NCBI GenBank assembly: GCA_023512835.1
Contig: CM042085.1
Location: 35,480,324-35,544,323 of the forward strand
Source of the DNA: Taxillus chinensis
Lineage: Eukaryota; Streptophyta; Magnoliopsida; Santalales; Loranthaceae
Length of the DNA: 64,000 nt
Direction of reading: 5' to 3'
Shown: piece by piece, positions 43,936-55,302 of the stretch
How positions within the stretch are numbered: position 1 is the first letter of the stretch
Layout: each line of letters starts with the position of its first letter
Program-made: the position numbers and the translations under genes
The notes under the pieces: model-generated
Databases searched by the model: none
What the model was told of the DNA's origin: nothing
Seen by the model: the letters and a program-made list of their open reading frames with translations, nothing else

Positions 43936-45737
43936 TGGTATCGAGCACGTTCACTTTGTTCAAGTAGAGATCCCACTCTTTCAATCTCGAAAAGGCCAAG
44001 AAAGCAGGATGCTATTCAACACTCGCCTTAACTCCGGAGGTGCACAGAGCCCGTCTCGAATCGAAGCGGCGGTGAAAATATCGACCCACCTCAACCTGTG
44101 CTTCCTGCCGCCACTTCTCAACCACGCGAGTTCCGGTTTTACTTTTAACGAAACCGCCCAAATTCACACCCGAGCTTTTCTCCCGGTGGAAAGCTCGCAT
44201 GAAGATGTTTATGGTATGCCATGATCATCTTATATGGCCATGTCTTCATCGAGATTCCAATTCCGATGACTATCGAAGAACATGAGGTTGGGAGGCCAAA
44301 GACAGATGCCGAACTTACCAACGATGAAAGAGCCCTGGCAATGCGCTAGTGAAAAGGCTCGGCTTATGTTACATCGTCTTTGGATTCCGAGGCTTTACGT
44401 ACGTCCGGCCGTAATGCATGACAGAAAAGTTTTTGGGACAAGCCGACAATCCTCATGAGGAGTCAGTCCCAGTTGAATGTGATCTCGCACTCTCGTACTA
44501 ACTTTGAGAGTTTTAATCATAAACCGGGCGAATCACTTGAAAGCATCTATCGGAGATTCGGCAAGCTCATTCTTGAACTGAAGACGTCAATGAGCACTAT
44601 TCTCAATCCCGATCAATGACAAGTTCTTTCGCTCCTTCGGATCACTACTACTCCAAACAACTCCGGATACGTCGACAAAAACTGGCGTATGTTCCCCCGC
44701 AAGGACCGTATGAGAGCTGCGGACTCACGAAGTCGGTTTAAGTACTCGCTCGAGATGAGAAAATAGCTCGGAAAAAAAAGGGGGTAGCTCTCGCTTCTAA
44801 GAATGTCTAAACATACTGAGGAATGATGATACGACGTATCCGACAATCCCGATTCCCGACGAGGAGGAGGAGATAGCCCTTCTTGTCAAATCTTTTGAGC
44901 GATTCCTACGGAAAAGCGAAGAAGGGATCAAAAGACGCTCATCATCATCGTTCCAAAGGAAGGAGCGACCGAGTCCGGTTCGAGGAATGTTTCAATCGTG
45001 GGAAAACCGGTCACCGGGGCCAAGGAATGCAGGTCCAAACAAAGTGGCCGAGAAAAGTGACAGGTAGTCCCTCGCCAGCTCCACCTCGGATAACGACAAG
45101 AAGAGCAAGGAAGGCGCTCGTGACAAAATACATGAGTGGCTCGGAAGAAGAGGAGGAATCCTCGGATGATGAGCCGACCCCTTAAACGACGTGCACCAGT
45201 GGCAAATACTAGATACCATCTCTGAGCTCCTGAGTAAATTAGAATCTCTTACTACGCATGTGATCATGAAAAGAATGAGAGACTAATAATTACTCAAATG
45301 TACAAGGATATGGAAAGTCGTAATAAACGTCTTGAATTTACTATTAATGAGCTCGAAAAGGACGTCAGCGACTTGAGAGGAAAAGAAGCTTGGTATCATG
45401 ATCTAAGAGTGAAAATCATTTGTTAAATACCAATCTCACGAGCCTAAAAGTTATAGTAAAAAAGACTCGAAAATGGAAGATGAGGAAAAGGAAATAAATA
45501 GTAAGTGGCTAAAATCCGGGAAATAGCCTCTTTCTTTAGGGTGATCTGACGACATCCGAGTCAAACCCGGCCTCGGTTCGAACCATCAACTTCCATGCTT
45601 CGGGCTTAGGGTCCTCCGATTTCACTCCTAAATAGCCAACTATATCCCGTTAGTACATCCAAACGTTGGATGGTTTCATTTCGGGTGGCACCATAGTTTG
45701 TGATTTGTGGAAGTGGCTATTCTTATGACTAGAACCA
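43936..45737 (+). pseudogene. gag: Element C gag, plus strand, up to the read hinge
   Basis: It starts with primer site TGGTATCGAGCAC (43936). Then come gag N-terminal text in broken frames (44009 on), CFN-GKTGH knuckle remnants (about 44985), the acidic stretch SEEEEESSDDEPTP (45185) and the coiled-coil segment (45290-45530). It ends at the adapter. There is no gag duplication as in A. Indels are frequent, so read error and mutation cannot be told apart. Confidence 0.65.
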
Positions 45738-45780
45738 GCAATACGTAACCCAGCATTGTCGTTCAGTTACATGGCTTGCT
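45738..45780. other. Oxford Nanopore adapter remnant at the palindrome hinge
   Basis: 45738-45749 reads GCAATACGTAAC, the first 12 bases of the Nanopore Y-adapter bottom strand as I know it. After nine bases, 45759-45770 reads TCGTTCAGTTAC, an exact 12-base piece of the top strand, followed by ATGGCTTGCT, a noisy version of its end. The order, end of one strand then start of the next, is that of a template read running into its complement without being split. This is sequencing-library DNA, not plant DNA. Confidence 0.93.
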
Positions 45781-45847
45781 GGATTCAGAGCCTTGATAGC
45801 AGCCTCGACTCTGATCATCGTATGATGCTTTGATGAGCCATCTGCGG

Positions 45848-47520
45848 TTTAGATGTACTAACAGGATATAAGTTGGTTAGTTTAGGAATTATCCGAGACC
45901 TTTCGGGCTATGGAAGTTGATGGTTCGGAGCAGAGACGGGTTTGACTCGGATAATAGTCAGGATCAGTCTAAAGGTAGAAATTTATTTCTAGGATTTTAG
46001 CCCTTTACGATTTATTTCTTTTCCTGTTCAGTTCATTTCCGAGTCTTTCACATAACTTTTGAGCTGATTGGTATTTAGCGAATGATTTAGCTCTTAGATC
46101 ATGATACCAAGCTTCTTTTCCTGCGAAGTCGATGACGTCTTTTAAGTCCATTAATAGTAAATTCAAGGCGTTTATTCGACTTTCCATATCCTTGTACATT
46201 TGAGTAATTGTTAGTCTCTCATTCTTTTCATGATCACATGCGGTAGTAAGAGATTCTAATTTACTCAGGGAGCTGAAGATAGAAGGTACCTCGGTATTTG
46301 CCATGAGGCGGAACGTTCGACTTAGTGGTCGGCTCATCGTAGAGAGGATTCCTCGGTTCTTAGGAGCCACTCATGTATTTTGTCTGAGCGCCTTCCTTTT
46401 TGCTCTTGCTGTTATCTGAGTGGAGCGGCGAGCAGTTACCCTTGTCACTTTTCTCGGCCACTTTTGTTTTGGACTGCGATTCCCTGGCCCGGGTGACCGG
46501 GTTTTCCCACAGTTGAAACATTCCTCGGAGCCTCCGGTCGCTCCTTCCTTTGGAGCGATGATGAACGTCTTGCAGTCCCTTTTACCTTTTCCGTAAAGAT
46601 GGCTGCCCCGACCTGACAAGAAGGGCTATCTCCTCCTCCTCGTCGGAATCGGGGTATGGAGATCACGTCTGTCTCATTCCTCGGTATGTTTAGACATTCT
46701 GCAGCTTTGAGAGCTACCCCCTTTTCTTTCCGAGCTATTTTCTCATCTCGCCCCCAGTGCCCAAACCTGACCCCAGTGAGTCCGCAGCTCTCAGTACAGT
46801 TCTTCAGGGAGCATGCGATTTTGTACGATTGCATCTGGAGTTGTTTGGAGTAGTAGTGATCCGGCAAGGAGCGAAAGAACTTGTCATTGATGCGGGATTG
46901 AGAATAGTGCTCATTGACGATCTTCGTTCAAAGATAGGCTTGCCGAATCTCCGATAGATGCTTTCAAGTGATTCGCCCGGTTTATGATTAAAACTCTCAA
47001 AGTTACGTACAGAAGTCTGGAATCACATTAGCATCTGGGGCCCGACTCCCCTCATAGAGGATTGTCGAGTTTGTCCCAAGCAAGCTTTTCTTGTCATGCG
47101 GCCACGGACGTGCAGCAAAGCCTCGGAATCCAAAGGCTTGATGTAACATAAGCCGAGCCTTTTCACTAGCGCCTTGCCGAGGGCTCTTTCATCGTTGGTA
47201 AGTTCGGCATCTGTCTTTGGCCTCCCTAACTCCATGTTCTTCGATAGTCATCGGGATGGAATCTCCCGATGAAGACATGGCCATATAAGATGATCATGGC
47301 ATACCATAAAACGTCTTCATGCGAGCTTTCCCCTTTGGGGAGAAAAGCTCAGTGTGAATTTGCGACGTTTTCGTTAAGTAAAACCAGGAGACTCCGTGGT
47401 TGAGAAGTGGCGAGCAGCGTAGGTTGAGGTGGGTCGATATTTTCCTCTTGCTTCGATTCGAGAACGGGCTCACGTGCACCTCCGGAGTTCCGGCGAGTGT
47501 TGAATAGCATCTTTGCTTTC
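45848..47520 (-). pseudogene. Mirror copy of element C gag (artefact)
   Basis: Reverse complement of 43990-45700: coiled coil near 46200, TDAELTNDERA at about 47200. Carries no independent information. Confidence 0.85.
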
Positions 47521-47590
47521 TTCGGCCTTTTACGAGATTGAAAGAGTGGGATCTCTACTTAGAACAAAGTAGAACGTGCTCGATGCCACT

Positions 47591-49317
47591 TGATGGTCCC
47601 TTGGAGCCTAAAGGGGGGGGGGTGAATAGGCTCTTATTCAAACTCTTTCCTTTCCCTCAAGACACAAACACTTATCTAGTTTAAGTGATAGAATCAACTA
47701 TAGGAAGTTAACGAGATAGTGGAAGTATTTTGTTTTATTATCCGCAAAGATGAATGCAACAAAATAGAAACCAAAACTCTCTTACACTCTGTTTACAAAA
47801 ATGAACTCACACCCCTAGCCAAGTTTTATCTCTAAAAGTGATAAAGCTCCTCTCTTCTTTACATAAAATATAAGTATGAATATTTATACAAAACATTCCT
47901 AAGAGACAACCCCAGAACTTATGATTTCCGAATAGTTCCGCACTAACTATCCTCGGTAAATCTCTCTGCCTTGAAGCTAGCTGCTTGTGGAGCTCAAGAT
48001 CTTGGATTTGAAGAGTAGTGTCTTTGTGAGTTCCGAGATACAATTAAGATTGTGTCCACATATCCGGATGATCCACGTGTAAAATTCTTCATGTTCTCAA
48101 TCACGTTAGGTCTTACATTGGGACACCAGAGGCTGATAACTTTAAATGCGGTTTGGTTGGAGACCGTGTCTTCTTGGTCCGGTGCTTAATTATCCTTACT
48201 CCGTAGCTAATGAATCGGAACCTTACTCAGTGTCGTGGTTGCTTACTCCGTATCTATTTAGTCTTGGAATCCTTAGTCCACGTGTCAAACTTCACTTACT
48301 CCGCATGTAAAATTCCTTATTCAGTATGTAGGATTCCTTACTCCGTATGTAAGTTCCTTACTCCGTATGTAAGTTCCTTACTCCTTATCTGCAAGTTCCT
48401 TACTCGGAGTGAATCTTGAAAAGTCCGATAACTTATTCCGATGTCAGCGCTTTCCACTCCGCATGTAAGTTCCTTACTCCGTATGTAATTTCCTTACTCC
48501 GTATGTGGGTTCCTTACTCCGGGCGAGTAATACATCAGATTCCTTACTCTTGGGTCCCAGGTTTTCCTCAGAGGCGAGTAATACATCAGAATTCCCTTAC
48601 TCCTATCCGGTTTCCTTACTCCGGACATATCCTTTAAGTTCTTAGTCCGTGGAATTTCTTATTCCGTATGTATTTGTTACTTGGTTATTTACCAAGTGTT
48701 TGTGTTTCCTCCTCTTGTCCGGTTCAGGATTATGTATCTCGTCCTTGGCGCTGCTCACACGAGTGCATCTAACGGATTAGTAACATATCTTAGTGCAATG
48801 ATCAAATAAACACAAAAGATCTCAGATCAAATTACATAAGACTTTATCGGCATTATCCAAATTCTGGAGTTTGATCCATGAACTCACAAAAGCATTTATA
48901 CTCTTCAAACCCAAGATCAGCAGTCTCCACAAACCCTGACGATCAAGGCGGAAAGTGCAGAGATAGTTGAGTGCTGAACGCATTCCCGGAACTACAGAAT
49001 TCCAAGGTTGTCTCTTAGGAATATTTTATAAATATTCATACTTGTACATTTGAAAAAGATGCGACGAGCTTTGAATCAACCCTATGTAAAAGACATAATA
49101 TAGGCTGGCGTGTGAATCCTTTTATGCTTAGTGTAAAAAGAGTCTTGCTTCTATTTTGTTGTATTTATCTTTTGATAATAAAACAAAATACTTCCATTAT
49201 CTGGTTATCTTCCGCGATGATTATCACTTAACTAAGATAAGTGTTGTGTCCTCAGAGAAATCGCGCGGGTTCCGATAAGGCCTATTCACCCCCTCCTAAA
49301 CTCCCAAAGGACCATCA
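47591..49317. mobile_element. Mirror copy of the head-to-head LTR pair (artefact)
   Basis: Starts TGATGGTCCC and ends AGGACCATCA. The minisatellite is reversed at 48170-48670 (TTACTCCGTATGTAAGTTCC). Mirrors 42217-43933. Confidence 0.85.
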
Positions 49318-52300
49318 GGGTGTGCTCAGTGCGTTCTATTTGTTCTAAGTAGAGATCCCTCTCACTCGCGAGAAGAGTTATGTGGCACCTTAACTCGAGG
49401 TATCAGCCCCTCGGGCGAGCGGTGGCGATCGACCCACCTCGGCTCTCAAACTGCCAATCCTCCACCTGCCCGAAGTTCTGGTTTTTCCACTGCCGCCCAA
49501 ATTCGAGCTCTCCCGGTGGGAAATACATAGATGTTTATGGTATGCCATCTCCTTGTCTTCATCGGGAGATTCCAGTTAGCTTCATTATTTATCGAAGGAA
49601 CATGAGGTTAGAGACTTAAACGGATGCCGAACCTAGCCGATGAAAAAAAGAAATAGCGTCTTTTACTTGCTCACAGCCCTCGGTCTTTGGATTCAGACTT
49701 TCCCCCCGTCGAGGGCTGCGCCTTCCTCAAAGGCATCTGGGAATCTTACAGTCCTCTGTGAAAAAAGTGGAAAGAAGCACGAGATTTCAATCACAAACTT
49801 TGCGAATCCCTTGAAGCATCTATCGGAAATTACATTTGCTCGATCTAAACTAAAAACTGTCAATGAACCTTACACTCAATCTCGGAAATCAATGACAAGT
49901 TCTTTACGATCCACACCGGATCGGCCCCACCTCCAAGTCTCAAGCAGCTCTCAGTGCAGGCCGATAAAAAAAGCGCGTTCTACCCTTGAAGAAATATACG
50001 GAGAGCTTCGGACATAGTCAGGTCAAATACACGACCGTGATGAAAATGCTTCGAAAAAAAAGGGGAAGCCATAAAGCTGCGGAGTCTTCCGATAATCCTC
50101 AAGAGAGGATTAATCTGGATGAAGTCGAGAGAATTAGAGCTCGAGGCGCAGAGAGAATGGCTCTTCTTGTCAGATCCCACGAGCGATTCCTTCGGAAGGT
50201 AGAAAAGGATTGAGAAAAAAGGAGCTCCTCATCATCCGAAGGAAAGGGGCGATCGGAGTCGGAGCTCCCAAAAGTGCTTTAAGTGGGAAGCCGGGGTCAC
50301 GACCCAAAATGCAGATCTGGTCTAAGACGACGGAGAAAAGTGACAGGTTTACTCCTTGACGAACCACCTCAGACAACGGCAAGAACAAGAGGAAGGCGTT
50401 CGTGACCCCCCCATGATGACTCACAGAAGAGGAATCAGTGATGAGCCAACTCCTAAGCCCGAGCGTGCTGCCTCATGGCAAAAATGGTGATACTCTCACA
50501 GCTCATAATAAAATAGAATCTCTTATTACTAGACATTGATCATGAAGAGAGTGAGAGAATATGATACTCAAATAGCTACAAGGGTATGGAAAGTCGGGGC
50601 AAGCGTCTTAGTTACTATTACTAAGACTTGAAAAAGACATGGCAAACCCAGGAGAAAAAAGCTGAAATCATCTGCCATCATCTCTCTCAGGCCTAAAAAT
50701 TATTTGTAAAAAAAGACCCCCGTAGGCGCAAGAGACATGAAGAGAATAGAGCGTAAGTAGCCCAAATCCGAGAATGCCTCTTCATTTCGGGCGGGTCAGT
50801 GAAATATTCGAGTCAAACCTGGCCTAGGCTGCGAGATCATCAACCTCCGGCTGCCTCCTGGCCGGGTGTCCTCCGGATTCCACTCAAAACTAACCAACTT
50901 ATATGGTGGTATCCAAGCCGCCCTGGTTCCCTTAGGCCCCCCCCCCCCCCGAGTAGTCGAAAATGCCGCACTTCCCCAGCGGTAATGTGATGAGAGGAGA
51001 GCTGCTGCAGTTAAAGCCAAAACCTTGGCACCCAAAAGAAAAGGAAAGGCCAAGGCTAACGTATCTAGGGCCAGAACGCATCACCCCAGCCTTGATAAGT
51101 TAGGTGACGGGAACAAAGTAGAAAGTTTATAAAATCTAAGGGACTTTTGTATCCCTGTTTGTACTCCACATTATAGTGTCTGTTCCATCTGTGAAGCTAG
51201 GGTCATTATCACTATGAATGTTGGAGTTATCTGATGGCTTTGCAATCATATTAAATTTAATAAGAATCGGTCCCTCAAGGGTTCTTCGAGCAAAATAAAA
51301 TCTAAACCTCAAGGAGTATCTCTCCCAAGATAACCCAAATAATAGAAGCAGCTGAAACTAACAAATTAAAGTCAACAGCAGAGCTAAAAGTCCTAGCAAA
51401 GTCAAATCCGGGACGGTGACATTGCTGCTTGTTCTCCCAACATACGAAACAAGTTTGGGCAGCAAAGAAGTGTAAGTTGTTGTCTTTTCGGGAGCATCTC
51501 TGGAATGCTTACCAGATCACTTGAAGTTAAAGATCAATCAAAGCAAGTGGATCCTCGATAGTGGATGCTCCGGACATATGACCAGTGATCGGACTGCAGC
51601 ATGAGAAGTTAATGAAAAACGAGGTCATTATTTGTTTCATATGGTGACAACAACAAGGAGTATCGGGTATGGCACTTTAACCAACGGCTATGTATCAATC
51701 ACTAGAGTTGCACTATTGAAGGTTTGAAGCATAATTTTCTAAGTGTTAGTAATTTATGTGACAAAGGATTTCTTGTTTCCTTTATGTCCAACCTGTCTAG
51801 ATGAAAAACTTATCCGGAGATGTTAAGTTATCCGGATCAAGAGATGGGGACATATACTCAGTGGTTTTAAGAAATAATTCTTCCGACTTTGTATCTTCCT
51901 CATTAAAACGAGATGAAGATGTAGTTGGTTATGTACAGCGATGCGCCACATTTAAACTTTAAGACATTGTCTAAGTTAGCGTCACTTGATCTTGTCACTG
52001 AGAATTACCTAAGCTCAAATGCTCCGAGACACTCATCGAGAATGCCAACTTGGCAAACAGACTTAGGAAACATAGCTTTAAGAGCAAATTAGTTAATTAA
52101 TCCTTGCTCCTCTACAACTTCTCATATGGACCTCTGTGGTCCTATTTACCATTCATTCTGGCTGGTACAGTCGCGAGGTATACCATGTGGTTATCGATGA
52201 TTTCACCAGTCACACATGGGTGATGTTCCTGAAATCAAAGGATCAAACTTTTGAGCATCATGTAGATCTTTTCAACCTGGATAAGCAACTCACAAGGACT

Positions 52301-54890
52301 GAGCATAAAGTCATTAGGAGTGATCATGAGTGCAGAATTTGATTTTTCAGATATATGAGATCATATTGTTCTGAACAGGGCATTCGGCATGACTTCTCTG
52401 GCCCAGAACTCCTTAACAAAATGGGGTGAGAGCGCAAGAATCGTACTTTAGTTGAAATTTGGCAGATCTATGTTAACGGGGGGCAACGCTATCTCGATCC
52501 CATGAAATTTGTTGTGTCCTTGCCTGCTATGTTCGAAACGAACTCTAATAAATAAATCCACCATGAAAACACCCTGAGATGTGGAGAGGGCGAAAGCCTT
52601 AATTTCATATTTGAGCTTTTGGGTGTACTGGCCATATATTGATAAATGGCAAAGAAACCCAAGATCACGTTGAACGAAAATACGATGATGAGATTTTTGT
52701 CGAATTACTCGTTACATAGCAAGGCTTATCGGGATCTTCAATAGAAAACTTTTTAAAGTTGAAGAATCTATCCATGTGACCTTTGATGAAACTAATCTTG
52801 ATTGGTCAAAAGTTGCTTCTTCAGTTAGAATGTACGAGAGTCCGGGATAGCAACATCGACTATTCGAAGTTTATGAATGTTCTGTTACACATTGGACTTG
52901 ACCCGTGACATTAGCGAGGCACAAAGAAATTATATGGATGATGCTTCTGGATGATTCGGACTCAGGACTACCATTAAGCTCCGGACTATACTCCTTGGAT
53001 ACCCAAAATTCTGGAGCACCTTCAAAGCCAAATAGGACAGGTTAACACTAAAAGAAACGATTGTTGAATACCCTAGTTCTACCGTACCTTCTAATATAGA
53101 AACATGCGGGTCCGGAGAAGCTCGACCGGCAAGATATACCTGAACCACCTAATCCCGCGAGCTTCAAAATTATTCAGATCAACCATCATGCACGGGAGTA
53201 CGAGATGGACCCGAAGCACGTCCCTCGAGATCAAGTGATTGGTGATCCTCACTGGCTAGTGTAAGAACAAGAGCAGCCACTTTCAGCATGTGTCTTTACT
53301 CATGTTTCTAGCTTAAATAGAACCAAAAGTGGTAGATGGCTCTTTACAGGATTCGGGTGGATAGAAGCCATGCAGAAATTTGAATCAAGTTAAGAGAAAT
53401 AATGTGTGGACTCTAGTACCAAGGCATAAGTCTCGACAAGTCATTGGAGTTAAATGGGTGTTCCGGAACAAACGTCGTATGGAATAGTAATCCGGAACAA
53501 AGCCGGGCTGGTAGCCAAAGGATATCGTCAGAAGAAGGAATAGACTATGATGACATTTGCTCCGGTAGCAAGACTTGAAGCCAAATCCGAATGTTTACGG
53601 CGTATGCTTCATACTGAAAACTTCACATAGTTTATCAAATGGTGATGAAGCGCATTCATGAATGGAGATCTTCAAGAGGAGGTGTACGTTGAATAACCTC
53701 CCGGTTTACATTGAACCTAAGGCAGGACATCTGATGCAAGCCCCGCAGCTTTATATGGTTTGAAGCAAGCTCCAAGAGCCTGGTGCGACACCTTTGTCGG
53801 AAATTCCTACTTGCTCACAACGTCCAAAAGGGAAGATAGACACCACCTTATTTCTACGAAAGAGAAAAGGACACACTCCCAATCATTGCAGATATCGTGG
53901 ATGATATCATTTTTGGGATCAACAAATCCAGAAGCTTTGCGAAGAGTTTGCAAAGTTGATGACGAGGCAAAGTTTGAGATGAGCATGATGGGGCTTGTCC
54001 TACTTCCTTGGAATATAAAGTTAAACAATTGAAGGAAGGAATCTTCATTAATCAAGCTAAGTACACTCCGCGATCTTATTAAGAAGTTTGGTATGGAAGG
54101 TTCATCTCCCGTCAAAACTCCCATGCGGTCGGTGCCAAGTTAGATCCTGATGTGGATGGAATATCGGTAAATGTGACTGACTACGAGAGGGAATGATAGG
54201 ATCATTGCTGTATCTTACAGCAAGTCACCCAGACATTATGTTTGCAGCCTTGCATTTGTGCAGATATCGAGGGCGAATCCCAAGGAGTCACATAGCTTCA
54301 TGTTAAACGGATATTAAGGTATCTCGAGAACGATGAATTTGGGACTCTGGTACCCAAGGGAGTCCAACTTCACCTTATCGAGGATACTCTGATGCTGACT
54401 TCGCTGGGTGTCGCATCGTAGGAAAAGCACAAGTGGTAACGTGTCAGTTTCTTGAAATAGATTAATTTCATGGTTCGATAAACGAGTCGAAAAGTATCGA
54501 CCTCTATGCTAGCTGGCGGAATATATAGGCTATTTGGGAGTTGCTGTGCACAGCTACTCTGGATGCAAAGTCAACTTACTGACTTCGGTTTCAACATGTC
54601 ATCTATTCCACTCTACTGCGACAACACTAGCGCAATTGCTATCAACAGCAATCTGTCATGCACCCTAAGGCGAAGCATATTGAGGTCAGGTATCACTTCA
54701 TACGCGACCATGTTCTCAAAAGTCACGTCTCACTTCCAGGAACATGTTGCTACCCGCCTGAACTGGCAGACATATTTACAAAGCCCCTACCTGATGCAAG
54801 ATTCTGGCGAACTACTCTTTCCGATTAGGGTATGCTTGACTTCTTGCATAGTCTCGTATTTAAATTACCCACGTATACTTGCACCAGAAC
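49318..54890 (+). pseudogene. Mirror copy of element B gag-pol (artefact)
   Basis: Contains gag (49380-50480), DSGCSGHM-type protease text (about 51545), integrase (51900-52420: FLKSKDQTFEHHVDLFN), RT (53390-54200) and RNase H (54500-54840), all riddled with indels. The same segments are cleaner at 36499-42150. Confidence 0.85.
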
Positions 54891-54894
54891 ATCT

Positions 54895-55302
54895 TGTTGG
54901 ATCAAACCCGAGAATTTGGATAATGCTGATAAAGCCCCATGTAATTTGATCTAAGATCTCTTGTGTTTATTTGATCGTTGCAGAAGATATGTTATTAATT
55001 CAGAAATATACTCGTGAGAGCGTATTTGCATTTGTCCCGAAAAGACTAATCCCGTATGCACAAGCGTTTTCGTTTTTGGAGATAGAATTTGGCTAGTGTG
55101 TGAGTTCATTTGTAAACAGAGTGTAGAGAGTCTTGCTATTTTGTTATATTTATCTTGTGATAATAAAAACAAAATCTTTCACTATCTGGTTATCTTCATG
55201 AATGATTCTATCAACTTACTTGGATAAATGTTTGTGTCTTAAGAGAAAGAAAAGTTTCGATGAGGCTTTATTCACCCCCCTCTAGGCTCCAAGGGGCCAT
55301 CA
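54895..55302 (+). mobile_element. Mirror copy of element A 5' LTR (artefact)
   Basis: TGTTGGATCAAACCC to GGGGCCATCA, 408 bp. It mirrors 36018-36452, with a C6 where the partner has G27. Confidence 0.85.
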
